IMG/VR virus record: IMGVR_UViG_3300020477_000002 | Coordinates: 1-62,229 of that record | Origin: a virus | Reading direction: 5' to 3' (one strand) | DNA: 62,229 nucleotides | Part shown: piece after piece, positions 5,677 through 14,473 of the stretch | How the letters are laid out: each line of letters begins with the position of its first letter | How positions within the stretch are numbered: the first letter of the stretch is position 1 | The notes under the pieces: model-generated | Database searches by the model: none | Told to the model about the DNA's origin: nothing | The model's input: only the letters and a program-made list of their open reading frames with translations | Made by a program: the position numbers and the translations under genes

Positions 5677-6054
5677 ATGACTACATTAAATAAAGATGGT
5701 ACACCCAGAAAGAAAAGAATAACCAAGCAAATGATCATGGCAAAGAATAGGAAGAATGGTCAGAAGAAAGCATGGGCTACACGTAAGGAAAGATATCCTG
5801 AAACCAATGGATACAAACCTGAGATGGTTGACACTGACGTTAAGATTAGTGCACCTGTATCCACTGTTAAGGCGGAGCCTGTTGAATCTTCACTCACCCC
5901 TGATGTCTTGGAAAAGTTAATACAACTTGAAGACTTCCTTAATGATATCCCCGGCAATAACTTTAATAGAGATCAGTTTATTGCCAATGCAATTATCAAT
6001 GCAATAAATAGTGCCCTTGCAATACAGGGTGTTACACTCGTAACTAAAGACTAA
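5677..6054 (+). CDS. Hypothetical protein with basic N-terminus
   Basis: Encodes 125 aa. Residues 1-45 are very rich in Lys/Arg (KDGTPRKKRITK and KNGQKKAW) and look like a nucleic-acid-binding tail. Residues 70-125 form a more hydrophobic, helical domain. AAGGAG precedes the ATG. Unknown function, in the same operon as the AAA+/VWA pair. Confidence 0.65.
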   Translation: MTTLNKDGTPRKKRITKQMIMAKNRKNGQKKAWATRKERYPETNGYKPEMVDTDVKISAPVSTVKAEPVESSLTPDVLEKLIQLEDFLNDIPGNNFNRDQFIANAIINAINSALAIQGVTLVTKD

Positions 6055-6074
6055 CATTTATTTAGGAGGAATAT

Positions 6075-7034
6075 ATGTCAGACAATTTATTTAATCCAAC
6101 AGGTGAACCAGAACCACAGATATTAACTGGTGCTATGCTTGTTGAGTTAAACCTGAAACAGTTCGGGTTGACTCGCAAGCTAGGCTGGGAAGCGGCACGA
6201 GCTATATCGAATGACAGTGGTAACAAGGAGTCATTCACTGGTGGTCAGTCACCTACAACTAAGGCATCCAAGTGGATTATACCGAAGCATCTGTATGATC
6301 CCATTCAAAAGTACCAGAGCGAAACACGTAGGATTCATAATGATTATACGTGTGGTATGCGATGGACTACTAACATGGATATCATGTCCACTAGGATGTA
6401 CTCAGGTGGTGGGCATGGTATGAAACCCTATGCTGAGTTCATTGAGGAAAGAAAGTTTGGACTTGAATCCTTGAAGCATGACTTTGCTTACAACATCTAT
6501 CCTCAGGCAGTTATCACTGCAAAGAATGATCTCGGTGGGTTGTATCAGGAAGAAGATTACCCATCACATGATGAGGTCTATCACACTATCAGTATGCAGG
6601 TTAATGTAACTCCGATTGCAAAGGGATCAGACTTCAGGTGTTCACTTGATCCTAAGGTGCAGGAAGAGATGGCACATGAGCATGACAAAAGACTTCTCGA
6701 AGTACAGAAGGACAGCGTTATGAAATTAATAGCCGGACTATCGGAGAAGGTACAGCATATACATGACAGTATAGAGAACGACAGGGTCTTGCATGATAAG
6801 ACTCTGTCTGACCTGTATAAGCATGCTATTAACCTACCTGCTATTGACTTTACTTCTGATGACACACTATCTGACATAGCATCTCAGGTAGCAATGTCAT
6901 TGATGGATCAAGGCAACCTCGATAAAGAAAGTCTTAAGGATAAGTCAGTGAGGGAGCGTACCAAGCAGGAAGCAGATGATCTGGCAAGGAAGCTGGATGC
7001 ATATGCTGATGTTAAACAACAGGAGGCAACATGA
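6075..7034 (+). CDS. DUF3150-like protein of the AAA+/VWA module
   Basis: Encodes 319 aa. The N-terminal half carries the features I associate with DUF3150: an early segment on metal-binding-like strands, a central block YAEFIEERK, then LGGLYQEEDYPS and a DFRCSL strand near residues 155-195. The C-terminal third is charged and coiled-coil-like. DUF3150 proteins are of unknown function and typically sit between a CobS/MoxR-type ATPase and a CobT-like VWA protein in phages and plasmids, exactly as here. AGGAGG precedes the start and the stop overlaps the next gene. Confidence 0.65.
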   Translation: MSDNLFNPTGEPEPQILTGAMLVELNLKQFGLTRKLGWEAARAISNDSGNKESFTGGQSPTTKASKWIIPKHLYDPIQKYQSETRRIHNDYTCGMRWTTNMDIMSTRMYSGGGHGMKPYAEFIEERKFGLESLKHDFAYNIYPQAVITAKNDLGGLYQEEDYPSHDEVYHTISMQVNVTPIAKGSDFRCSLDPKVQEEMAHEHDKRLLEVQKDSVMKLIAGLSEKVQHIHDSIENDRVLHDKTLSDLYKHAINLPAIDFTSDDTLSDIASQVAMSLMDQGNLDKESLKDKSVRERTKQEADDLARKLDAYADVKQQEAT

Positions 7035-8425
7035 CTCCGAAACCTAAGGGGCAGTCTAAGTATGATGATCCTAACTCAGGGTATACAGAAATAGATAAGG
7101 AGTTTATGGAGAAACGTGCCAAGCAGAGGTATATAGAGGCACAAACCTACCTAGTACGCAAGATACCTGTACTAGGTATACCTCTCTTGGAGAAGCTTCC
7201 ACCTAAGCAATCATACAAGGTGCAAGCGATGGCAACTGATGGTACTTGTATCATTTACAATCCAGAGTGGGTAGTACAACAACCACTCCTTGAACTTGTA
7301 CATGTCATTGCACATGAGGTAGCACACGTAGCATTTAAACATATGACTAGACGTAAGAACAGGTGTCAGAAGTTATGGAATGTAGCAACTGACTATCAGG
7401 TTAACTCCTACCTCCACTTGATGGGGGTAGGGCAGATGCCTAAGAACTGTTTATATGACGAGAAGTATAACGGGATGCTCATGTCCTCGGATGCTATATA
7501 TAATGACCTCGTTCAGAACTCTAAACCTGATCCTAATGGTGATGAACCAGACAAAGAACAGGAAGAGACTAGCCAAGGGGATGGCGATAGCGATAGCAGT
7601 GGCAATGACACTCCACAAAACAATAACTTTGAGGAGGAAATGGAAATTGCTGCAAGCTATGGATGGGTTGATGACTATGATGGCAGTGATCCAGATGCAT
7701 TCGGTCAGGATGAGAATGGTGATAAGCCTGTCAACATTACACCTGCTGATCTGCAAGAACTTGAAGCAGAGATTGAAGAGGCTATTTCTCATGGTGAATT
7801 TGCACACAGTAAGATATCTGGTGATCAACCACCAGTATCTATCAATGAAATCATGGAGCCTGCCAATGTAGAAGTTATAGATTGGGAGGATGCACTGCAG
7901 GAATTCCTAACTGAGAAGGTAAAAACATTTAAGAACTGGAACAGACCACATAAGAGATGGTTGCAACAGGGATTCTGGTTGCCTTCTAAGGGAGCATATG
8001 GACTGAAGGATATCGTTATAATGAATGACGAGTCTGGGTCTATGTCTGAAGAGGAAAACCAAGCATGCCTTACTAACATAGATGAGTTGAATCAACAAGG
8101 TCTTGTCAGCTTTGACAGGGTTGTGCTTATGCACTTCACTACTAGGGTTTCACATATAGAATACTTTGAACCCGGTGATGACCTGATCTATAGACGACAC
8201 TCATCAGGAGGTACATGCTTTGATACAGTATTCAAAAAGGCTAAGGAGTTAGAGGAAGATAGTCTGATAGATCCGTCTTGCTACATAGTAATGACTGATA
8301 TGTATGACTGGTTCCCACCTGAGCCTGAGCACCCTGTTCTGTGGATGTCGGTAACAAGCCCACAAGAACTTTACTCTAATGAAATGATCCCAAGTTATGG
8401 GAAGATAACACACCTACAAATATAA
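7031..8425 (+). CDS. VWA-domain protein with HExxH metallopeptidase-like domain
   Basis: Encodes 464 aa. The N-terminal domain carries HEVAH at residues 95-99, a zincin-type HExxH. An acidic low-complexity linker follows at about 170-235. The C-terminal domain is a von Willebrand A fold with the MIDAS motif DESGS at 333-337 and TDMYDW near the end. This corresponds to the 'putative metallopeptidase plus VWA-like' architecture (DUF2201-like) that pairs with MoxR ATPases; N4 gp25 is a VWA relative. The likely role is to recruit or process a substrate presented by the AAA+ partner. The start overlaps the DUF3150-like gene by 4 bases. Confidence 0.85.
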   Translation: MTPKPKGQSKYDDPNSGYTEIDKEFMEKRAKQRYIEAQTYLVRKIPVLGIPLLEKLPPKQSYKVQAMATDGTCIIYNPEWVVQQPLLELVHVIAHEVAHVAFKHMTRRKNRCQKLWNVATDYQVNSYLHLMGVGQMPKNCLYDEKYNGMLMSSDAIYNDLVQNSKPDPNGDEPDKEQEETSQGDGDSDSSGNDTPQNNNFEEEMEIAASYGWVDDYDGSDPDAFGQDENGDKPVNITPADLQELEAEIEEAISHGEFAHSKISGDQPPVSINEIMEPANVEVIDWEDALQEFLTEKVKTFKNWNRPHKRWLQQGFWLPSKGAYGLKDIVIMNDESGSMSEEENQACLTNIDELNQQGLVSFDRVVLMHFTTRVSHIEYFEPGDDLIYRRHSSGGTCFDTVFKKAKELEEDSLIDPSCYIVMTDMYDWFPPEPEHPVLWMSVTSPQELYSNEMIPSYGKITHLQI

Positions 8426-8432
8426 GGTACAT

Positions 8433-9416
8433 ATGTCAATAATATTACACGATTTTAACACTGAAAAATGGGAGGATATAAGGAATCGCTACTCTCTTGG
8501 AGCTTTCATTGGAGGTAGCGAAGCCCCACCCATTAATGGTACATCATCTTATGGGGGAGGATACTCCCTCATGAGGAGAAAGCTAGGGCTTGAGGAGTTT
8601 CCAGACCTGTCCGAAAAGATTAACGTACAGCGTGGCAATACACTTGAGCCTATCCTTTTAGATGAAGCAAGCAAGATGTTAGGTGTTGGTATTAGTAAGC
8701 CTAACTATATGCTTCTCAATAAGGAACATCCATTCATGATAGCAAACTTTGATGGTGTTACTGAGGAAGCGGAGCCTTACATAATAGAAGTAAAGACTAC
8801 GCAAAGTAAACCTAAGATTGACCTTGCTAAGAAGGGCATCGTTGCAGATGACTGGCTTACACAAGGCGATCATTACTTACACTTCACCCAGTTTAAGGGA
8901 TGCCCTAATGAAGGACAGTATTTCAAGGGGATTATCTATGTGATAGCTTACCATATACATCACGAGCCTATCCTCATAGAGGTATCTCGTGAGGAAAGAC
9001 TAGAGCATATGGAGAGATTGCTTATCAAAGAGAAAGCATTCATAGATATGTTCAATGATAAGATTATACCTGAGCCTACAGGATTAGAGGATGATACTAA
9101 ATCAATTAAGAAACAGTATCCAACCTATGGCCCTGATGAAAGGGAAGCTACGCAGGAAGAAATTGAGATGCGTAATAGGTATAAGGAATTAAGTAAAACT
9201 GAAACAGATGCCAAGAAGGAGAAGGCTAAGATCAGCAACATCCTAAAGGATAGGATGGGGGTTGGTAATTACAGAAAAATACAAAGCGTATGTTTCATAA
9301 GTCATGGTGAGTCCTTTGATAAGAAGGCTCTGGTTGAGAAACTTAAGAAGCATGAACTGGATCATCTCGTAGATGAATCCAAATCACAATACACTAAATT
9401 TAGTATAATGTCATAG
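8433..9416 (+). CDS. YqaJ/lambda Exo-type 5'-3' exonuclease
   Basis: Encodes 327 aa. PD-(D/E)XK nuclease landmarks are visible: GSEAPP near residue 28, an ERGNTLEP-like QRGNTLEP near 70, Asp107 in NFDGV and E119-x-K121 in IEVKTT. This family resects double-stranded DNA ends to give 3' single-stranded tails. The next gene encodes an annealing-protein candidate, so the pair forms a Red-like recombination system acting in replication and concatemer formation. The C-terminal 100 residues are a charged helical extension. Confidence 0.85.
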   Translation: MSIILHDFNTEKWEDIRNRYSLGAFIGGSEAPPINGTSSYGGGYSLMRRKLGLEEFPDLSEKINVQRGNTLEPILLDEASKMLGVGISKPNYMLLNKEHPFMIANFDGVTEEAEPYIIEVKTTQSKPKIDLAKKGIVADDWLTQGDHYLHFTQFKGCPNEGQYFKGIIYVIAYHIHHEPILIEVSREERLEHMERLLIKEKAFIDMFNDKIIPEPTGLEDDTKSIKKQYPTYGPDEREATQEEIEMRNRYKELSKTETDAKKEKAKISNILKDRMGVGNYRKIQSVCFISHGESFDKKALVEKLKKHELDHLVDESKSQYTKFSIMS

Positions 9417-9423
9417 GAGGAAC

Positions 9424-10242
9424 ATGAGAAAAATTAAAACAACAAAGATTGGTAAGAAGGAATATGTAGAGGTAGACGAAAGGATACGTTTGTTCTGGGA
9501 GTTACATCCTAATTGGACAATCCTTACCGAGATGGTCTATAACTGTGAAGAACAAATGGTTTGTATCTTCAAGGCTAAGATTATAGATGAAAATGATGTG
9601 ATCAAAGCTACTGGTCATGCCCGTGAATTCCAAGCAGATAAAAAATCTATGGTTAATAAGACCTCACATGTAGAGAACTGTGAAACTTCAGCTATTGGTA
9701 GAGCCTTAGGTATTAAGGGTATCATAACTGAGTATGGCATCGCATCTGCAGACGAGGTTAGGAATGCTATAGAACAAGAGAAGGCTATGGATAGGGAAGC
9801 TAAGGAAGCGGAGCAGGATAAGGTTATTAAAATTGTAACCGATGCCGCTAAGAAAAAGGTGGAAGATGAGAAGCCTGAAGTTAATGTAGCTAGTGACTAT
9901 GCTTCCACTACCCTTACACAGGATGCTACCCCTGAGCAACTTGAATCCATCTTAGGCAAGAAGCCTAAGCAAAAAGAAATAGATGAACTTGAGAAGGAAC
10001 TTAGCACCGACAATGCTGAGGAGGAACAGGAATACTTAGTTGATTTAAACAAAAGGGTATCCATGTTGAAGAACTCCAAGGATGCTAAGGCTCTTGCTGA
10101 AGAGGGTCGCAAGTGGAGCAAGAACTGGACATACAAGAAGGATGAATACCAGACATTGTATAAATGTATTGCTGAATCATTTGCAACTTACAAAAGATCT
10201 GAGGATCAAGCAAAGGCTGCCAACTCTAAAGGAGGTTCATGA
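9424..10242 (+). CDS. Putative ERF/Sak-type single-strand annealing protein
   Basis: Encodes 272 aa. Residues 1-120 contain the block ETSAIGRALGIKGI followed by YGIASADEV, which I associate with phage ERF/Sak3-like annealing proteins. The C-terminal half (120-272) is highly charged and helical. Such proteins coat the tails made by the partner exonuclease and anneal complementary strands. Adjacency to the YqaJ exonuclease strongly supports the role. Family assignment within the annealing superfamilies is less certain. GGAGGAAC precedes the start. Confidence 0.7.
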   Translation: MRKIKTTKIGKKEYVEVDERIRLFWELHPNWTILTEMVYNCEEQMVCIFKAKIIDENDVIKATGHAREFQADKKSMVNKTSHVENCETSAIGRALGIKGIITEYGIASADEVRNAIEQEKAMDREAKEAEQDKVIKIVTDAAKKKVEDEKPEVNVASDYASTTLTQDATPEQLESILGKKPKQKEIDELEKELSTDNAEEEQEYLVDLNKRVSMLKNSKDAKALAEEGRKWSKNWTYKKDEYQTLYKCIAESFATYKRSEDQAKAANSKGGS

Positions 10243-11021
10243 TTAAGATCAACAACAATATAGGTGTTGGTGATAAACTTACAGGGGATCTCCTCAGAGA
10301 TCCTCTGGCATGTTCATTGCTAATGTATTTTATCTTCGACCATTCAAATGGAGATGAGCTAGGGTCTGTAATTTCTGTACAGGAGCTGTCAGATTATGTA
10401 TTACAAACCCCTAAGGTTATAAAGAAAAGATTGGAACGACTTGAAGAAGCAGGTCATATCATATCCATAAAACAATTTCATAATGAGGATAGCGGTAAGA
10501 AGTTAGCTAAGTTATACATGCTTAACTTTGATAGTAAGTTATTCCTTAAACCTGCTAAGAAAGCTGATCCAATTAAAATAACAGAGGATCATGATACGTT
10601 GATTAAAAAGTTTACTGAAATTAATCAGCGGGTTCATGGTATGGAATTTAAACCTGAGTCATCAGTTGAAAAACAACGATGGGTTAAGGGTGCTCAAAAA
10701 GTTCTGACACTTAAACCCGGAGGCAAGGAATTTGATATAGGAACATATGAAAAAGTTGTTGAGTTCCTTGCACATCAACTCAAGGACTTTAACAACACAG
10801 GAGATAAGTTTAAAATGCGATGTAAAGACATGGGTAATCTTGTATACAAACATCCTAATGCAACAGACTGTAAATATATTAAGGCATGGGAGATGATGAG
10901 AACAAACTCAGGTCACCGCAGTAATCTAATTAACAACATGGAGGAGAAGAATGTCCCAGCAACAGTCAATGATACAGGAAATGGTCATCAATCTCATGGA
11001 AGCATATGGGAAAAGGCGTGA
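10239..11021 (+). CDS. Putative replication initiator (lambda O-like, winged helix)
   Basis: Encodes 260 aa. Residues 20-75 form a winged-helix pattern (ISVQELSDYVLQTPKVIKKR, then LEEAGHI), followed by a second globular part (100-210) and a disordered tail. Placement between the recombination pair and a helicase-loader-like gene plus DnaB mirrors the lambda O-P arrangement. It would bind the origin and recruit the loader. No origin iterons were found inside the gene. Its 3' end overlaps the next gene by 71 bases. Confidence 0.6.
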   Translation: MIKINNNIGVGDKLTGDLLRDPLACSLLMYFIFDHSNGDELGSVISVQELSDYVLQTPKVIKKRLERLEEAGHIISIKQFHNEDSGKKLAKLYMLNFDSKLFLKPAKKADPIKITEDHDTLIKKFTEINQRVHGMEFKPESSVEKQRWVKGAQKVLTLKPGGKEFDIGTYEKVVEFLAHQLKDFNNTGDKFKMRCKDMGNLVYKHPNATDCKYIKAWEMMRTNSGHRSNLINNMEEKNVPATVNDTGNGHQSHGSIWEKA

Positions 11022-11493
11022 CGATGGCGATAAATTCCTTATTGGCATATGGCAGAAGGCTCTGGATGGGTGTAGTGAGGACGATCTACGTATAGGATTT
11101 CAGAATCTTATCTCAACTAGGGTCAAGTCAGGTATGCCAGTACCTGCTGAGTTCTTTGAAGCATTGCATAAAGATCTATACGATGATGCATTGATGGCAT
11201 GGAACCAGTTATTCCAAGTATTAAAATCACATCCGGGTAGACCTGTAAGTTTTTCAGATACAATTCTAGCCGAATCAGTCAGGAGACTAGGTGGATTAAA
11301 CTTTCTAGGTAGTCTCAATGCCAGCGAGTTACACTTTCAAAAGAAAAGTTTCACAGATACTTACTGTGTACTAGCAAAGCAGAGTCAGGAGTTTGATATG
11401 CTTTGTCAGGGTACGTATGATGCTAAGCCTATAGAGATGGCTTCATTAGCTAGACGTAAAACTCTCAGGCAGGCTGAGGAGGAGCATGAGTAA
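10951..11493 (+). CDS. Putative helicase loader (lambda P-like, DUF6475-like)
   Basis: Encodes 180 aa. The N-terminal half resembles replicative helicase loader and inhibitor domains. The C-terminal half has the DALMAW...VRRLGG...F.KKSFTDTY pattern I associate with DUF6475 phage replication proteins. GGAGGAGAAG precedes the ATG, inside the end of the initiator gene. It lies directly upstream of DnaB, overlapping it by 8 bases, so it likely loads this helicase or the host one. Confidence 0.65.
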   Translation: MSQQQSMIQEMVINLMEAYGKRRDDGDKFLIGIWQKALDGCSEDDLRIGFQNLISTRVKSGMPVPAEFFEALHKDLYDDALMAWNQLFQVLKSHPGRPVSFSDTILAESVRRLGGLNFLGSLNASELHFQKKSFTDTYCVLAKQSQEFDMLCQGTYDAKPIEMASLARRKTLRQAEEEHE

Positions 11494-12832
11494 CTCAGCA
11501 GAAAAGTCTATCGTTGCTTTATGTATTAAGTATCCGGATATGATACCAGTAGTACGTACTTCTATAATGGGTAAGATGTTTACCAGTCAGAAGTATTCTG
11601 CAATTTATAAAGCATGTTTAAAACTAAAAGATAATAATAAACTTGTCGATTCAGTAACCTTATCCGACCATATTAAATCCAATAAAAAAGCCAGTGTAGT
11701 ATTCGATGGTGAGGATGTATTATATAGCACCCTCTCAGAGATTACTGACACAGAAGTAAAGGCAACATCTTTTCAGGATTATACAGACATAATCGTTAAC
11801 AATTATCGCAAACAATTTGCGGTAGATGAAACACGAAAGTCTGCTGATAAGATGAAGGATGGTGAGGATGTTACAACAGTTGTTGAGACACTCGGTGAGA
11901 ACCTTCGTGAAACTGAACGACTAACATCCAAGCCCTTCAAGTCCTTCCTTGATATAGCACAGGAAGAAACAAACCAAATTGAAATCAGAGCGAATCGTGG
12001 CCCGGTAGGAATAGAAGAATTGTTCGTACCAATGGCCTTCGATTCCCTTGGTAAATTCATTAAAGGGTTTCGCTATGGCAGTCTGTCTCTGTTAGGGGCA
12101 CGACCTGCTATGGGTAAGACTACATTTGCTGTAGCTCTAGCTGCTGATGCTGCCCGTAGAGGAATCAAAACTCTATTCATTTCTATTGAGATGGATCAGA
12201 GTGAGATTGCACAGAAGATGCTCAGTCACACAAGTGGCATCCACTTCAATAAGATTCTGGAGGGGTTCTCGTTGGAACAGTCTGATTGGGATGGCTTAAC
12301 ACAAGCGTTGAGCCAGCACAATGAAGGCTGGGGAGAAAACTTGGCAATAGATGACGAGTCTAGTACACCTTCTGAGGTACTGCGGTCTATCAATTGGGGC
12401 ATTAACGAAGGTTATAGATATATAATTATAGATCACCTTCATGAGTTAGTGTTCGATGATAGGAGATCACACATCTCACTAACAGAGGCAATGGGAGATT
12501 ATGTGAAGCGTCTGCGTAACATGGCTCAGCGAAATGCTCTTGCTGTATTAGCACTATGCCAACTCAACAGGGAGGTTGAGAAGCGTTCATCTAAGATACC
12601 ACTCCCCTCAGACTTGGGGGAGAGTGGTGCTCTTGAACGTGTAGCACATAATGTAATCATGCTATATCGTGACGAAGTTTATAACAGAGCTTCAGAACAT
12701 AAAGGAGAACTTGATGTTGTAGTTGCCAAGGCTAGAGGCGGACAAACAGGTATTGCTACTATGGATTTTGATGGTGGCAAGAACCTAGTACAGGATCAGG
12801 TATATGAACTTAAACCTAAAGGGGAATTATGA
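11486..12832 (+). CDS. dnaB: Replicative DnaB-type helicase
   Basis: Encodes 448 aa, near the usual DnaB length. The N-terminal collar domain (1-100) and linker are present. The RecA-fold C-terminal domain begins at about 175, with Walker [10 protein letters not shown] near 204-212, Walker B IIIDHLH near 315, the QLNR motif near 355 and the arginine finger region after it. It unwinds DNA at the fork. Because no polymerase or primase is encoded, it must work with the host replisome. The stop overlaps the next start (ATGA). Confidence 0.95.
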   Translation: MSNSAEKSIVALCIKYPDMIPVVRTSIMGKMFTSQKYSAIYKACLKLKDNNKLVDSVTLSDHIKSNKKASVVFDGEDVLYSTLSEITDTEVKATSFQDYTDIIVNNYRKQFAVDETRKSADKMKDGEDVTTVVETLGENLRETERLTSKPFKSFLDIAQEETNQIEIRANRGPVGIEELFVPMAFDSLGKFIKGFRYGSLSLLGARPAMGKTTFAVALAADAARRGIKTLFISIEMDQSEIAQKMLSHTSGIHFNKILEGFSLEQSDWDGLTQALSQHNEGWGENLAIDDESSTPSEVLRSINWGINEGYRYIIIDHLHELVFDDRRSHISLTEAMGDYVKRLRNMAQRNALAVLALCQLNREVEKRSSKIPLPSDLGESGALERVAHNVIMLYRDEVYNRASEHKGELDVVVAKARGGQTGIATMDFDGGKNLVQDQVYELKPKGEL

Positions 12833-13461
12833 ATAGTGATAGGAAAAATTTGCCTAACAGGAGGCGTGGCTTCACCCAGAAGGCTCGCATAGGGGGACAC
12901 AAGATATACTTACATACAGGTGAGTATGGAGATGGTTCCCTTGGAGAGATCTTCTTGGATATGAATAAGGAAGGAGCTACATTGGGAGGCTTAATGAATT
13001 GTTTTGCAATAGCGGTTTCACTAGGCTTGCAGCATGGTGTGCCGCTAAGAAAATATGTTGATGCATTTACTTTCACAAAGTTTGAGCCGTCAGGTATGGT
13101 TCAGGGTAGTGATTGTATTAAGATGTCTACGTCACCACTGGATTATATATTCAGGGAGTTGGCAGTAAGGTACGATGACAGACAGGATCTGGCTCACGTA
13201 CCACCTGCCCAGATCGTAGACAAAAAGACTGAGAAGTATATACCAGAGATAGATGGATTACCCCTGCCAATAGAGGGAGCATCTGTCCCTGAGAAGATTC
13301 CAGTTGAGGTAACACCAAAGACTACACCTTCCAAAGCAGAGGAGGCAAAGGTCAAAGGGTATGAGGGTGAGGCTTGCACCTCATGCAGTCAGTTCACTTT
13401 AGTTAGGAATGGATCTTGCTTAAAGTGTGTATCATGTGGAGAAACTAGTGGGTGTTCTTAA
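12829..13461 (+). CDS. Orphan NrdJ C-terminal (TSCPD-like) domain protein
   Basis: Encodes 210 aa that correspond to the C-terminal part of class II (adenosylcobalamin-dependent) ribonucleotide reductase NrdJ. It has an [17 protein letters not shown] start, a central block [13 protein letters not shown], the [12 protein letters not shown] segment, and a C-terminal CxxC pair plus [14 protein letters not shown] that matches the redox-active/zinc tail of NrdJ. The catalytic barrel is absent from this genome. Split NrdJa/NrdJb genes exist in Pseudomonas, but here NrdJb stands alone. It may complement or redirect the host enzyme. It is coupled to dnaB by ATGA. Confidence 0.85.
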   Translation: MNSDRKNLPNRRRGFTQKARIGGHKIYLHTGEYGDGSLGEIFLDMNKEGATLGGLMNCFAIAVSLGLQHGVPLRKYVDAFTFTKFEPSGMVQGSDCIKMSTSPLDYIFRELAVRYDDRQDLAHVPPAQIVDKKTEKYIPEIDGLPLPIEGASVPEKIPVEVTPKTTPSKAEEAKVKGYEGEACTSCSQFTLVRNGSCLKCVSCGETSGCS

Positions 13462-13481
13462 GCTAATACTATTATTGCTTA

Positions 13482-13519
13482 TTGTATATTCATACATTTC
13501 ATTCTATCCAGAATGGAAT
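13482..13519 (+). promoter_or_regulatory. Promoter with operator over the -10 region
   Basis: TTGTAT (13482-13487), a 17-bp spacer and TATCCA (13505-13510) make a plausible promoter for the regulator/SSB/RHH genes. A 10-bp inverted repeat with one mismatch and a 4-bp spacer (13496-13505/13510-13519) covers the -10. This is a likely operator, perhaps for the Cro/CI-like protein encoded at 13633. Confidence 0.6.
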
Positions 13520-13532
13520 AGTTTTATTCTAC

Positions 13533-13610
13533 AATTTTATAAATAATTTATTTTATTTATTTATTTATTTATTTATTATAAAATAATATTTATATTATTA
13601 TAAAAATAAT
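13533..13610. other. 78-bp uninterrupted A/T tract, candidate DNA unwinding element
   Basis: All 78 bases are A or T, including about six tandem TTTA/TTAT units around 13550-13577, with weak inverted symmetry. It lies between the helicase block and the SSB operon. Such tracts melt easily and suit an origin or a promoter upstream element. No initiator boxes were recognised next to it. Confidence 0.7.
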
Positions 13611-13632
13611 CCTACCTATATGAGGTTGTTCT

Positions 13633-13848
13633 ATGGATGGAACATATAAACTCAGCAGTTTTCCTAAAAATCTTAGGAAATTAATGTTTGAAAAAGGCAT
13701 GAGTTCTGCACATCTAGCAGAGGAGTTAGATGTGGTACGGATGAGTGTATATAATTGGAGGGCAGGCCGTGCCGACCCTTCTTTACGGAGACTCTTCGAG
13801 ATCTCCTCGGTGCTTGACACCAACATAACTAATCTATTAAAGGAGTAA
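13633..13848 (+). CDS. Cro/CI-like helix-turn-helix regulator
   Basis: Encodes 71 aa. It is a five-helix XRE fold: LRKLMFEKGMSSAHLAEELD followed by VVRMSVYNWRAGRADP, with the recognition helix near residues 32-42. It is a small transcription repressor, probably acting on the operator over its own promoter (13496-13519) and possibly at 4048-4112. GAGGTTGTT lies before the ATG. No integrase accompanies it, so a role in lysogeny is not implied. Confidence 0.85.
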   Translation: MDGTYKLSSFPKNLRKLMFEKGMSSAHLAEELDVVRMSVYNWRAGRADPSLRRLFEISSVLDTNITNLLKE

Positions 13849-13852
13849 TAAA

Positions 13853-14200
13853 ATGCCCAGTTATAATAAAGTAATTATCGTAGGAAACATGGGAGCCGAT
13901 CCCAGTATTAAGGAAAGTTCAACTTATGTAAGCGTAGCAACTAACGAGTCATGGAAGGATAAGGAAACTGACGAGTGGCAGGAGAGAGTATCTTGGCACA
14001 AGGTTATGGCTTATGGCTACACTGCAGAGAAACTTAACAAGCTGTCGAAAGGCACAAACATAATGGTTGAGGGTAGCCTTGACTATTTCACACCAAAGGA
14101 AGAAGGTGAAAATCCTGCGGCCTTTATTAAGGCACAGAAGATTACCAACATGTCCCAAAAGTCTAAAGATGATGGCGGGAAGGACGATATTCCATATTAA
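13853..14200 (+). CDS. ssb: Single-stranded DNA-binding protein
   Basis: Encodes 115 aa, a compact SSB. The OB fold starts YNKVIIVGNMGADP and contains VSWHKVMAYG and KGTNIMVEGSL. The C-terminus ends in the acidic tip DDIPY, close to the canonical DDIPF used to recruit replication and repair partners. It protects single-stranded DNA at forks and during recombination by the neighbouring exonuclease pair. It follows the regulator gene by 4 bases. Confidence 0.93.
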   Translation: MPSYNKVIIVGNMGADPSIKESSTYVSVATNESWKDKETDEWQERVSWHKVMAYGYTAEKLNKLSKGTNIMVEGSLDYFTPKEEGENPAAFIKAQKITNMSQKSKDDGGKDDIPY

Positions 14201-14203
14201 TTA

Positions 14204-14473
14204 ATGCAAGATAAGAAGTCTAACATAACGATACGGCTCCCTGAGAGTGCACTAGAAATATTCAGAGATCGAGCTGCCAAGTCAGGGGAGGCCGTATCTA
14301 AAGTCGTAGCAGATGCCTGTGTTTCAGTGATTGAAACACCAAAGCTCATGGAAGAGCAACAGGCTATGCCGATGGAACTGGCAGAGGGTGAGGCTCCTCC
14401 ACCGGAGAAGACCTATCTGTCAGATCCCTTTGCATATAAACCATTTGTATTTGTTGACTCAGATACTGAGTGA
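14204..14473 (+). CDS. Ribbon-helix-helix (Arc/CopG-like) protein
   Basis: Encodes 89 aa. Residues 6-45 fit a ribbon-helix-helix fold: strand NITIRLPES followed by two helices (ALEIFRDRAAKSG and EAVSKVVADACVSVI). The tail is acidic and proline-rich. It is a probable DNA-binding regulator, the last plus-strand gene, three bases after SSB. The ribosome binding site is weak, so translation may be coupled to ssb. Confidence 0.7.
   Translation: MQDKKSNITIRLPESALEIFRDRAAKSGEAVSKVVADACVSVIETPKLMEEQQAMPMELAEGEAPPPEKTYLSDPFAYKPFVFVDSDTE

Noticed and set aside
7451-7871. Frames on both strands within the VWA gene linker
   Set aside because: They arise from the acidic low-complexity linker and have no ribosome binding sites or family features.
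13633-13848. CI-like regulator as proof of a temperate phage
   Set aside because: No integrase, excisionase, partition genes or att-like core were found, so lysogeny is not supported.
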